Source of the DNA: Amphibalanus amphitrite
Taxonomy: Eukaryota > Arthropoda > Thecostraca > Balanomorpha > Balanidae
Direction: 5' to 3'
Length of the DNA: 64,000 nt
Assembly: GCF_019059575.1 (NCBI RefSeq)
Contig: NW_024881711.1
Coordinates: 434,001-498,000, forward strand
Shown here: positions 10,301 through 22,300 of the stretch, one piece after another
Position numbering within the stretch: position 1 is the stretch's first letter
Layout of the letters: each line of letters opens with the position of its first letter
The notes under the pieces: generated by a model
Database searches by the model: none
What the model saw: only the letters and a program-made list of their open reading frames with translations
Told to the model about the DNA's origin: nothing
Program-made: the position numbers and the translations under genes

Positions 10301-13300
10301 GACTTCGTAATGGGCGCCTCTCGTCATAAACTCTGTCAAAACGGTGCACAAGCCATCATATAAGGTCTACAAGAGTGTCAGCTCCATGTAGGGGTCAATC
10401 AAACATAGGTCAGGGTCAAGGTCAGGTCAACCGGGTAGGCACATATCCCCGAAAATCAAAACTGATATTCGCAGCCTGTGACACATGTTTTATGGGTAAT
10501 TTGGGGCGTAGAACACGATGGTGACATTCATTTTATCATATGTGTACGTGTTTGGCTCAAAAAGTTCAATTTAAGAAATGCATGTATCATGGTCGTGAAG
10601 TAGTCACGAGAAATTGCCAAGATTCAGTTCAAGATTTTGGAAAATGCGGAACGATAATCAATAATCGAAGATAGCCATCTGATTGTGCATGGTATTTGCA
10701 GTCTAATGGCGTTTACGGCATGTCTGTATGTCTATTCTGTGATTTTATATGATTTTTTGAACATATGCCGTTTTTGGTCGAAAACTCAGAAATCATGACG
10801 TCACTAAAACCTCGATATCTCAAAAATTTTCCGATCGATTTTTTTGAAACTTTGGCACAATAAACTTCAATTAATTCCCTACAGGTAGCCAAAATTTGGC
10901 GCGCCTGCGGTGCGTCGTTTTTATGCTATGGCCCGGCGAAAAAAGTGGGGGCGTTTAACGCCCCCCCCCCCCCCCCCCAGCAACTCGCGGGCTAGGACAC
11001 CTAAGAGCGATCACCTTTTCAAGCATAAATCAAAATTTGCAGTCTTGCCAACTCAAAGCTGGTTTCCTACAAGCTGCGAATTACTTAGGTATGATGAGTA
11101 GCAGTGCCAACCATTCTTACGTTTCGTACTTTCAAATTTTCAATCTTACGTCTGGTCAGCTTCATGGCTTCACCATCATATACAGTCATGGAGGAAGTCA
11201 TATGTAGTCATGGAGGAAAAGTGGGAATGTCTTCGGCTCTGACAAGTGCACCAAAACTGCAATATAATTTCAGAATCATGACATCACCACCACCACCTGA
11301 TCCATATGCAACGGGCAGGGTGCAGCTAATGGCTAGCCGTCAGTGGTCATGTCATCGGTGGTCACTCAAAAGGTCATGCTAGGTCATGGAAGGTCACCAG
11401 CCATTATTTGATCACACTTTCTGATGGATTTTACTTACCAAGAGCTTCGCGGGAAAAACGAGCGCATGCATCGTTGAAAAAAAATGAGTGAAAGGGTCTC
11501 AGGTCCGGCGACCTCTGCAGGTGAAATGCCCCATGGTAGGATTCCGATTTTCACAGCCGCTGACGTAAGAAGGGGAGTGGGGGGGGGGGTTGGCTCGATT
11601 AGACCCCCAGCCGTTCGGCCGCCGACCGAACTTAGTTTTGCAGAAAAAAAAACGAGTGCTATCGAACCCCTTGACGAGAGGGAGCCGATACTACCCAATT
11701 ATAAGGTCTTGGGCTACAGCGTGCTTTTTTTTTGGTCCTGCCTGTGATCTATCCGAACACTTCTTCCCACAAGTGCTGGGGTTAAATGGCATAGATTTCA
11801 AATGGTTCCTGTGGTAGAACTGCCATGCTTGAATTCGACTAATTAGGAATGGAAAATATCCATATAGTAGCGGAAATCTATGGAATTTCAGTAAACTTGG
11901 TTTTGTCGGCAATGGGGTCTGGCAGTGGGGTGGGGAGGTAATAACCCTGCCTGGCGCCCAAAAAAGGGGGGCACGATCCCCGAGGCCCTGCCGATCACCT
12001 TATAACTACAGGCATCACAGCTCCACACCTTTTGCAGATGGCCAGGACCCCCTGCGATACATCACAACAGCAATCTTTATTCAGAACCTGCCTTGATTAA
12101 CCAACGATGCATTAAATGCGACGGATAACTCTACAATGCATTATTATCAACTATTGAACGGGCCTCGCCGATAGGGGGGTACTGTACCCCCCTAACTTTC
12201 GATAGCGGGGGACCTGTCCCCCCCGTCCCCCCCGGTGGCGCCGCCCATGCTGTTAGTTCACGTTTGTGACGTCGAAATTTGCCGCGCAAGGGTCTAGCAA
12301 AATCGACCCTGTGACGTCATCGAGGGGGCTGGGTTCACATTTTTTACTCCAGGAGATGTGAAACTGATGGGGGAAAGGTACTGAACGTTCTGCGCTTCTA
12401 TCCCTAAGCGCTTGCCGCTTGGGAGCTATCGCAAATATTCGTCACGGGGGGGGGGGAATATTGTCTTCCCGGGCCCGCGAGGGTTAACCCTCGCCCGGCG
12501 AGGGGGGTTGATGCTGATGCAACCCCCCTCCCCCTAAGGTTGTTCACAAATAACGTAAAGCGCCCCACTGGGGGGGGGGGGGCTATTCATAGCCCCCGTC
12601 TAGTTTTTCTGCAATAACTTCTAAACCGCTAGATGTATCGATGCCAAACTTTCAGTACCTTCGGCTAAATCAATTTGACACCTTGTGTCAAAATATGAGC
12701 TTTGTAGCTACCATAGGTCGGCCGGGACGGCCGATTTCGACGCAAAACATTGAACCACGGCAATCGCTCTCAAGAGCTCAGTTTTTAAACTAGATCCACT
12801 TTCTTTGCACGAGAGTACTCAGAATAGACTGCGCTATCAAACTGCCATCTCGGATTTTCAAAATTTTGAAAATGATATATATATATATATATATAAATTC
12901 AAAATTTATATTTCAATCTTTTTTTCAATTTTTTATGACTTTTCGGAGAAACCGGAATATATGTGATAGAACACATGCTTATGATTTACTCTAACAAGTT
13001 GTAGCCAGATGTCTTCAAAAATAGCCAAGTTATAGGGGAGACCCGGTAGGTAGGTATGGTTTTATGATATTACAATTTTCTTCCTGTGGGCAGTGGCTAG
13101 ACCTGGTTTTTCAATTTTCACTGTGCGTACGTGAAATTGCTCCTCGCCTGGTAAAGTGTGCCTGATATTAGGCATCTGGGATCAACTTTTTTGCTCGGGA
13201 TAACTTTTAATAAATCATGCGCCTTTTCCATCCATCAAAATACCCCGGGAGGTATGGGGCATGGCTCGGGAGCGAGTTACCTAAATGTGTACCTAAATGA

Positions 13301-16300
13301 ACGAGTTACCTAATTTGTATATCTCGGATTTTTTTTTAATCCGTGACCTAAGGTCAGGCCAGTGGCGTGACCTTACCATTATAAGTCAATGGAGAAAAAT
13401 GAAAATGCCTCTAGATCCGTGTTTACGCATAGGAACAGTTCAAATATTTCAGAATCACAATGATTTGGACCACCCGTGACGACCAAGGTGTATTTTTTGC
13501 TGATAGCCTGTAGAAAGGTCATCCGAGGTCAGTTGAGGCTACAAAAAGATTTTTGCAAATAACTCTCGATTGGGAAGAGATAGAACGCTGGGGATGGCTT
13601 CACTGTGTTTGTCTTGTCGAGGCACATCGAATGATATGCAGCATGACCTATTTGGGTCACCACGTGACATTGACCTAAGGTCAAAATTTGACCTTGAACT
13701 TTCCAGGTAAAAATATATACTTTTTCGAAGCGACTGAAGGAGAGAAACACGACAATGCCATTGCCATTTCTTCATCTTTGCTGGTTCAAAAGTTATTCGT
13801 GAAAAAGTTTTATCAAAAAACAGCTATTTTCACAATGTTTGACATATGGAGGCCAATTTTGATGATGACCTTATCAAAAGAAAAGTTCAAAAGCTATCGA
13901 CTGCTTTTCCATGCGTTTTTCTAGCTGTCATAGTTCCTGAGACAACGGCATGTTTTCTGAAAAATATAATGACATTTGGCAAATTTTGACCTTTGATGAC
14001 CTCTGGTGACCCCAATACCGCTCTAAGATGAAAAATGACTGAAATACTTTCAAACGTATGCATTTAGAGCTATCGACTGCTTTTTACCGCGTTTTTCTAG
14101 CCCTCTTAGTTTTTCAGTTAGAGGTGGGTGGTACCTAACATATGCCCCCCCCCCCTTCCACTATGGCGAAGATGGCTGAGACCGCCACTGGGGCGTGGGT
14201 TAAAATTTCAACTTTCTAGCTACCATGGTTTGGCCGGAAATGACGTCAGAGTGACGTCATGTCGGCCGATTTTGATCACTGAACTCCAGTGGCGCGGGAA
14301 CTTCTTCCAGACTGGGGGGGGGGGGGGCTAAACCATAATAGAAATCAACCTAGGGTACCCCCAAATCTAGTTTTCTCACCGGTTTTAGGCCACTTATTTT
14401 TCAGACCTTGGCCTTTTCAACAACAAAAAAAAACGAAAATATTTTCAAAAAGTGAGGTATTCCCACGGGCGTAGGAACGTCATGAAAAGTGGGTGGGCCA
14501 CCCTGTCAAGGGGCCTCCTTTTCCAGGGGGCCTCCTATTTTAAGGGGCCTCCAACTTTTGCCTCGTCCTGCTGGCTGCTTTCAAGTATGACCTCCAAATC
14601 TAGCTTCTGAGATCGGTTAGATGTACCCAGGGGCGTAACCGCTTAAGCGAACAGTGCGGAAAGTCCGCACCATTTTCAAAACTTATTCCCCCTCCGATTT
14701 TTTTTAGAATCTATTTGCCGCAAACGGCGCATGACCCCTGAAAACCCTTACACAAATGTCTTCCTCGTTTCCCAGGTGCCCCCATTAGTTTCATAGGCGC
14801 CCTCTTTGGCATATAAGCGCCCTATGTATAGTCATCAGAGACATCCCTATATGTCCCACAGTCAATGTCCCACAATGCGCTGGTTGTCGCATATAATGTG
14901 CGCTTATCATAGCCCATAGGCGTCTCTCTTTTATGGACACTTGAAGGCGCCTCTCTTTGCCATGCCGGCGCCCCTGTTTCTTATGAATAAACCCCCATGG
15001 CATTGATCAATTGCAGTCGCAGACCTCTATTGCATGTGGACGCCCATATATGTAGGCCTCAGAGGCGCCCCTCTTTCGCATTGAGGCGCCCCTATGGGCT
15101 TCATAGGCGCTCCTCTATTGCACGTAGGTGCCCTACTGTCTCAGAACCGCTCCCCTTTGGCATGCAGACGCCCATCTTTCGTACGGAGGAGCCGCTGTGG
15201 TTCTTAGAGACGGCATGGTGCTCCCAGACGCAGATGGGGCTCTCGGAGTCGACAGTGTGGGACCTTCAGTCGCTGATGGGTGCCCGCCAGATGTGGACCC
15301 TCGGAGACGCCGGTATGGGGCCCTCAGAGATGCCGGTATGTGGCCCTTAGAGACACCGGTGTGGAACCCTCAGATACTTCAGTGTGAAGCCGTTACAATT
15401 GCTGGTGTGGAGCTATGAATGCGCTGGCTTAAATCCCTCAGAGGCCGGTACATGGACATTAGAGCTCAGTGAGAGCTTGTATGGTGCCTTCAGTGGCCTT
15501 GTGGAGCCGTTAGACATCAACATGGTGCTCTCAGGAGCCGGTGAGTCCTCAGAGTCATCGGTGTGGGGCCTTCAGAACTCCGAGATACTGGTGTGGGGCC
15601 CTTAGAGGTGTCGGTGTGGGTCCTTCAGTTGTACAGCCCTCAGCAGACTGCGTGGTAGGTATTCTTTTTTCGACAAAACCGATAATTACTCAAAGGCTAT
15701 GTCAACAGTCGGTCGGAACTCACTTCAAATAGATGCGCCATGCTCCACTCCTTCGATTGGGTCAATCACTAAACAAAGTATACGGCTTGTGTGGCAACAA
15801 AATGCAAAAGTTTGTTTTGGGGGCAAATATAAACTTTTGGGTTTTGCTGCCAAACTGGATGGAAAATGAATAAGATGATAGGTAATGTCAATCTAAGGTG
15901 CGGTATCTCGCGCGTCTCGCTGTTACGAGTTTCGAGTGACCGATAGCATAGTATTCGCGTTATTCTCGGTTTTGTCGGAAAAAGAATACCTACCACGCAG
16001 TTGCAGAGGGCTGTACCTATAGAGCCTTGAGATGCACAGGTGTGGTGGCCCACAGAGGCGCCGGTGTGGGGCCCCCAGAGCCACCGACATAGGGCCCTAA
16101 GAGACACTAGTATGACCCTCAAAGGCGCCGCTGTGTGGCGCTCATAAACACTTGTGTGGAGCCATCACAGGCGGGTGGAGCCGTTAGAGGCCGGAAAGGG
16201 CCCTTAGATGCCTACAAGGAGCCTTCAGAAGCCGGCGTGGCACCCTTATGGGGATAAGCGTGTCTACTTAGGAGCCCTTGAGGTGCTCTCACGAGCTCTG

Positions 16301-19300
16301 TGGGGCCCTACCGAGCCGAAATATGGCCACGGCCAGCTGCCGCCGCATGGCTCTTCGGACTATCATTCTCAGGGACCTCATCTGCCTAGTTTGAATAGAA
16401 TGGCCTCTCAGATCATCAGTCTCATGGGCCTCCTCTGGCTAGCATAAATAGAAGGGCCTGTTAGACCATCAATCCTAGGGGCTTCCTCTGGTTAGTATAA
16501 ATAGAAGAGCCTCTCAGACCATTAACCTCAGGGGGTTCATGTGGACAGTATAAATAAAAGGGCTTCTCAGACCATCAGTCTCGGGAGCCTCCCTAGAAAA
16601 GTGTAAATGTGGATAGAGGGCCCCCTCAGATTCATTAGGAGTGGACCTCTCTATCAGTCTCAGGGGCCTCCTGTGGCTAGTATGAATATAAGAATATAAG
16701 AGCCTTTCTGATCATCAGTCTCAGGGGCCTCTTCTGACTAGTGTGGATAGAGGGCCCTCCCAGAACACCGGTTTCAGAGGCCTCCAGTGGCCAGTTATAT
16801 GAACAGAAGGGCTCACAGCCATCAGAATCGGGGGCCTCTTCTGACTGGTGTGAATATGAGGGCTTCCCAGGCCATCAGTCTCAGGGGACTCTTCTGACTG
16901 GTACCGGATTGAGGGACCTCCTACACCGAAAGTTTTGGGGTCTCCTGTGGCCAGTATGAATAGAAGGGCCTCTCAGTCCATCAGTCTCATAGGCCTCTTC
17001 TGCCTGGTGTGATTATAAGGGCCTCTCAGGTAATCAGTCTCAGGGGCCTCCTCTGACTACAGTGTAGATGGATAGCCCTCCCAGACCATCAGTCTCAGGG
17101 GCCTCTTCTGACTATTGAGGATAGAGGGGCCTCCTCTGACTAGTGAGGGTAGGGGGCCTCGGCTAGACCGCCAGTGTCAGGGGCCTATTCTGACTAGTGT
17201 GGATGGAGGGGCCTCCCAGACCACCAGTCTCAGACTTCTGACTAGTGTGGATAGAGGGGCCTCCCAGACCGCCAGTGTCGGGGGCCTCCCCAGACCAGTG
17301 TGGATATTGGGGCCTCCTCAGATCCACTAGGGCCTCTCAGCCATCAGTCTTAGGGGCTTCGACTGACAAGTATGAACAGAGGGCCTCCTTGGATCCATCA
17401 CGACCCCTTGGAGTCCGTGCGTGGGGATTCGTGGAACTTATTTTTACCGAGTTTGTTTATTCTGGAAGGTGACGACGTCCTCTCAAATCGAGACGAGGGG
17501 CCTCGAGTAAAAAGTGGGTGGGCCAAAACACATGGTTGGCCCCCCCCACCTCGAAAAGTGGGTGGGCACTTGCCCACCTGGCCCCCCCTGTTCCTACGCC
17601 TATGGGTATTCCGTCTCAGCTGAGTGAAGAAATTACCGTTTTGGCAACCTGGAGTAAAAGTTTTAATCTGCCAAATGAGTTGCCGAGCCAGTGAAATAGG
17701 TGGATTTTTCACTTACATGCTTTCTTCCTTTGCGACCCACAACCCCTAATTTGGGGAGGACAAGCTGCCCAACGGTTCCTGGCCTCATGAAACGTTGTGG
17801 GGCACCGCCCCCACGGCCGCAGAGTTGTGGAGGCAAGCTTCCCCCACTGCCCCCTCCCCAGTTCCCGCGCCTATGTATGAATCTATGAAATTATGTTGGT
17901 AGATTTCCGATTTCGATTCCTCCAGCTGGGGGGGGGGGCTCAAATACATTACGAGCCCCCCCAGCTGAAAAGCTGGGGGGGGGGCTCAGCCCCCGCTACA
18001 GTGTTCTAAAATTCGATTTTGGTTGGGTGTGCCGATGAAGAAAAAAATCCTAGGATGAGAAAATAGGAAATAAATAACCGAAGTATATTTGCAAAATGGT
18101 GTAATGCCAATTTGTATGCGAACTGATAAACCAGGATTTCATGTCAGAATCTTGACAGGATGTGGAAACAAAAGGATGTGGATTGTGGATGCATCAACAG
18201 TCAAGTGACATGTAAACTGGCTGTTGGGAATACATGAAACTTTTTTCAGAGATGAAGTAAAGTTGGTCATTCATATTTTAGGGATGAAAGTATTTTCCCC
18301 ATTAGGTGTGATTTGCCACCAAAAAGTCTGAAAAATGGAACACTGCCCCGCTAGCCCCCCCCCCCCCCCCCGGTTCCCGCGCCACTGCTGAACTCTATAA
18401 TGTGGAAGGCGCATCGGCCGCCAGATGGTGTCCAACGGTGCCGCCATGTTGCGCAGACCAGGAAGCGGCCGCCGCCTGTGTTGGGGAATAGGGAATTCGG
18501 GACCTCGATTTACGTTTGCGGTCGCTGCATCCGTTACGTTCAGGCTATGTGGACACGGAACCCGGCATCTTACGCAGAATTGAGTGGAGAACAAGATGAA
18601 ATCCTAAAAAATCCTCAGATACAAGGAACTAATACGTTGAACCCTTATAAGTCAATGGGGAAATATGAAAATTGCTATTTTGGCGCCGAGAATGATCTGA
18701 AACTATCTCAAGCATATAGAATCATGATTTCATGCACTCCTTGCAAGGTTCTATGCTTCATATTTGCATTGTTGCCCTTGCGTGACGTCATTTGTGACGT
18801 CACAGGGGTCACAATTTTTCTTCAATAACTCCCGATCAAATTGAGCTAGCGAGTCGGGAAAGCCACCAATACACTCAGGAAGACCTGCCGAATCGAATGA
18901 TATGCGACATGACCTCTTTCGACCAACTTCGTGACCTGGGGGGTGCTGACCTGACCTTGACCTGAGGTCAACACCCTAAGTTGACCTGATCCGAACAAAA
19001 AGTATATCACTCGATGCGCCTGAGCTAGCTGAACACGATGATGCCAAAATCGCGGCTCTACGGCCATTTTTGGCGAAGTTATTTACCAAAAACCGAACCC
19101 GTGCTTTAGATCACTTGATCTGACCTCAGAGGTCACCGGTTGACCTGAGACCTTTAAAGCGGGTTCTTACAAGTCACTCTGCATTATACTTTGCCGCATA
19201 CGACCACTTTACCGCTTAATTCTAGTTTAATTAGCGGCGCATTAGCGAGGTGGGTTCAATCAACCCCCTCGGCCGGGGCGCAAATTTACAAACTGTATAC

Positions 19301-22300
19301 ACGTATTCGGAGACCGAGCCGTGACGTCATGCCAATGGGCGGAGTGAAAGGCTGTAGCGGCGCTTGGCAGGTGACGTCAAGTGCAGGGGCGGAGCGGAAG
19401 ACTCGCGGATCGTGGAGCTTACCTACTTACTCGATGAGAAATTGTAATGTTGTGTTGAATATTTACAACTAGCTAAAACCCCTGATCTTGTTTGGGAAAA
19501 TAGTTCATCCGAAAGACCAGGTTATACTTACGATAGCATAATTGGTAAACACAGTTGCCTGCAAAGTTTGAATGTCAATCAGACCGGTCGTCCACTAAGC
19601 GCCTGTGGCCAAGTGGTTATGATCCTCGCATGTCACCTAGAGGAGCCGCGTTCGATTCTCGGGGCGGCGAGTTTTTCTCATGAGCTCCGGCCTCCGACGT
19701 CTAATTGAACGGTTTTACGTAAGCCTATAAGTAATATAAAGCAAACCCCTCTTGTTGACGAACGCGGTTGGCGGCTCACACGCATGTTGCAGGTCAGAGT
19801 GGGTGGTATGAAACGACGCGTCTCGACCGTCTCCGTGTTGTTTGCTAGGTGTGCACGCTGTCAGTGCACGGGTTTTGTGCATTTCGCCGAAAATCATTCT
19901 GGATTCTAATGAAATCGGACGTCTAAATAGGCCGACTCGGCGGCGCTCTGAACGGCAGACGGCTTAAAAGATCAACTTGAAACTTATACGCCCGTCTAGC
20001 GGCATCGATTTTGGCGAGGCACTTTTCGGATCTCTAACTATGCTCCAAAATGTCGAAGATCCGAAAAGTGCCTCGCCAAAATCGATGCCGCTAGACGGGT
20101 GTATAAGTTTCAAGTTGAACTTTTAAGCCGTCTGCCGTTCAGAGCGCCGCCGAGTCGGCCTATTTAGACGTCCGATTTCATTAGAATCCAGAATGATTTT
20201 CGACGAAATGCACAAAACCCGTGCACTGACAGCGTGCACACCTAGCAAACAACACGGAGACGGTCGAGACGCGTCGTTTCATACCACCCACTCTGACCTG
20301 CAACATGCGTGTGAGCCGCCAACCGCGTTCGTCAATAAGAGGGGTTTGCTTTATATTACTTATAGGCTTACGTAAAACCGTTCAATTAGACGTCGGAGCT
20401 CATGAGAAAAACTCGCCGCCCCGAGAACCGAACTCGGCTCCTCAATGTGATATGCGAGGATCATAGCCACTTGGCCACAGGCGCTTAGTGGACGATCGTT
20501 CTGATTGACATTCAAACTTTGCAGGCAACTGTGTTTACCAATTATGCTATCGTAAGTATCCTCATCCATGATACTCGTCGCATCACATCAATCAAACAAT
20601 CAAAATCAATCACGCTGCAACCATCTATACCAATACGGCCTTGGCAACGATTGTTTACAAACAAAATCGCGCGCTCGCCGCACTGCGCCGCCCGCGGCGC
20701 TGTGAAAACAGCTGGCTAACCAACTTCGCTCCGCCCCTTCTCTGACGTCATGGCCGACGTCACGCCAGCGGCTGGTGCAATTTGATTGGCGCTCCGAAGG
20801 CGTGTATGCAGTTTGTAAATGCGCGGCCGGGGCAAATGTAGGTCCGGCGAGTGAATTTGAGGAATTCTGAAGATACGTGATGATACGTGATATACGTGAT
20901 ACGTGATACGCCACTGTGATTTTGATGCAAAATATTGAATTACGGCAAACGCTCTCACGAGCTCAGTTTTAAAGGGACCCTCCCACCTTCAAAAAAGTTT
21001 ATGAATTGGCATGAAAGTGATGTCGCTCGGTTCAGAAAGAGCGAAAACGAATAGGTATCTACCAAACTTCACCGAAAAATATTCACCGGTTTTCAAGATA
21101 TTAGACTTTTACTTTTGTTTACTTTTTGGGATCTCCGCTGTTCCTAGCGACTTTATTTGGAAGCAATAGTTTGGCAGCTGAAAGTGCGGCACTTGTTGCG
21201 CGCAAAGCAGCATATACCATAGCGTGCTACAAAACATTTTAGTCAAACATTTAAAAATCGTTAAATATCTGCGCTGACGTCACACATTCAGAGGGGTATT
21301 CCTATGCATTAGCCCCTCTGAATCAAAATGCTGCAATTTTGAAATTCAACATTTCCGATTTCAGGCATTTCTCGATGTTGTGAGTGCCGAAACCGGTAAT
21401 TGTGAGCCAAGGACCCCATTTTGGCTATCTCAACTCAAATCTAATGTTAAGGTGGGAGGGTCCCTTTAAAGCTAGACCAATTTATTCGCATGAGTGGACT
21501 ACAAATACACGTAGCTATCAAACTGCCATCTCGAAATTTAGAAAGTTTGAAAATATTGAACAATATTCATTTTCAATTACAAAAATATATTTTATGATTT
21601 TTTCGAAAGTTTTTTTTTATTATTTTTTAGCAAAAAACAGAATATATGTGATAGAACACACACTGATAAACTACTCTAGCAAGTTTTAGCCCAATATGTT
21701 CAAAAATAGCCAAGTTATTGTCATTATTGCCAAAATTTTACAATTATATATTTTTCAAAACCATTTTTCAGTACGTTTTTAAGATCGTACAGCAAAATGA
21801 ATGGCACCATCGTGTTCCTGAGCTCAAACCGCATCTGATAGGCACCCTGTTGTTGAAATAAATTCATTTTCAAAATTTGACCTTTTCTGACATGAAAGTG
21901 ACCTGACCTCCGGTAAATTCAGCTGAAAATGAAGTCAAATGACACAGACGACATTGTCTTCGAAATCTACGAGTAGAATGGACCATAAAACATGCGTCAC
22001 GTGACCGATACATGATACACAATTTTCGTGACCTAGGATGACCTGGAAAATTCGAAGTAAAAGTTCGGAACCCTCAGGAATGGCTGCTACCAGTTTACGC
22101 GGTCAAATGAGAAAAAAAATACGTAAAGCTTCTTCAAAGTTCTGCGATGGCCCATACTTCCAGGGGGGCCCATACCTCCCGGGTCTCCCTAATACCTACA
22201 CATCCCTAAATCGTTTTTGTTTTCAACGTACCTCAATACACTGTGTTTTAGCTGAAGCTGTGTGTTTGGCACTGACGGTCAGCTGTAAAGGATGACTGCG

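Larger units (their letters stand above)
14464..17604. mobile_element. hAT-type element filled with tandem repeats, target duplication GGTATTCC
   Basis: The ends are CACGGGCGTAGGAAC (14464) and GTTCCTACGCCTATG (17604), with GGTATTCC on both sides (14456-14463 and 17605-17612). The interrupted sequence is intact in a related repeat at 27490-27695, where GTGAGGTATTCCGTC is continuous (27636-27643 on the minus strand), which gives an empty site. Almost all of the interior is degenerate tandem repeats. A TA-flanked MITE (15634-16013) is inserted in it. No transposase is visible. Confidence 0.88.
14287..18387. mobile_element. hAT-type element with 8-bp target duplication CTGAACTC
   Basis: The ends are CAGTGGCGCGGGAAC (14287) and GTTCCCGCGCCACTG (18387), flanked by CTGAACTC at 14279-14286 and 18388-18395. 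Without the 3141-bp element nested inside it would be about 960 bp, so it is a short non-autonomous hAT. Subterminal poly-G runs are conspicuous. Related sequence from its interior and right end recurs at 37700-38196 (same strand) and 27490-27695 (opposite strand). Confidence 0.88.
19525..20558. repeat. Long near-perfect palindrome with ~505-bp arms
   Basis: The left arm (19525-20033) and right arm (20057-20558) are inverted copies that differ at only a small fraction of positions, separated by 23 bases (20034-20056). Each arm contains a tRNA-like segment near its outer end, pointing toward the centre. Weaker inverted similarity continues outside the arms (about 19270-19400 against 20720-20850), so the whole fold-back may span about 1.6 kb. 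Two identical 60-codon frames in the arms are by-products. Confidence 0.9.
13034..22190. mobile_element. AGGGGAGACCCGG-TIR family, probable copy 2 with nested insertions
   Basis: The left end AGGGGAGACCCGG at 13034 and the right end CCCGGGTCTCCCT at 22190 match the two ends of the 4139-6052 element in order and orientation, with homologous subterminal sequence at each side. If they belong to one element it is 9.2 kb, most of it later insertions (hAT elements, a MITE, a palindrome). The alternative is two separate truncated copies in USP intron 1. Confidence 0.5.

Noticed and set aside
19599-19670. Functional tRNA gene
   Set aside because: Box A/B-like words are present, but no convincing acceptor stem or anticodon loop, and it is part of a palindromic repeat. 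Called SINE-head-like instead.
13034-22190. A large self-synthesising or virus-like element
   Set aside because: No polymerase, integrase, capsid or protease-like coding is visible. The length is explained by nested small DNA elements.
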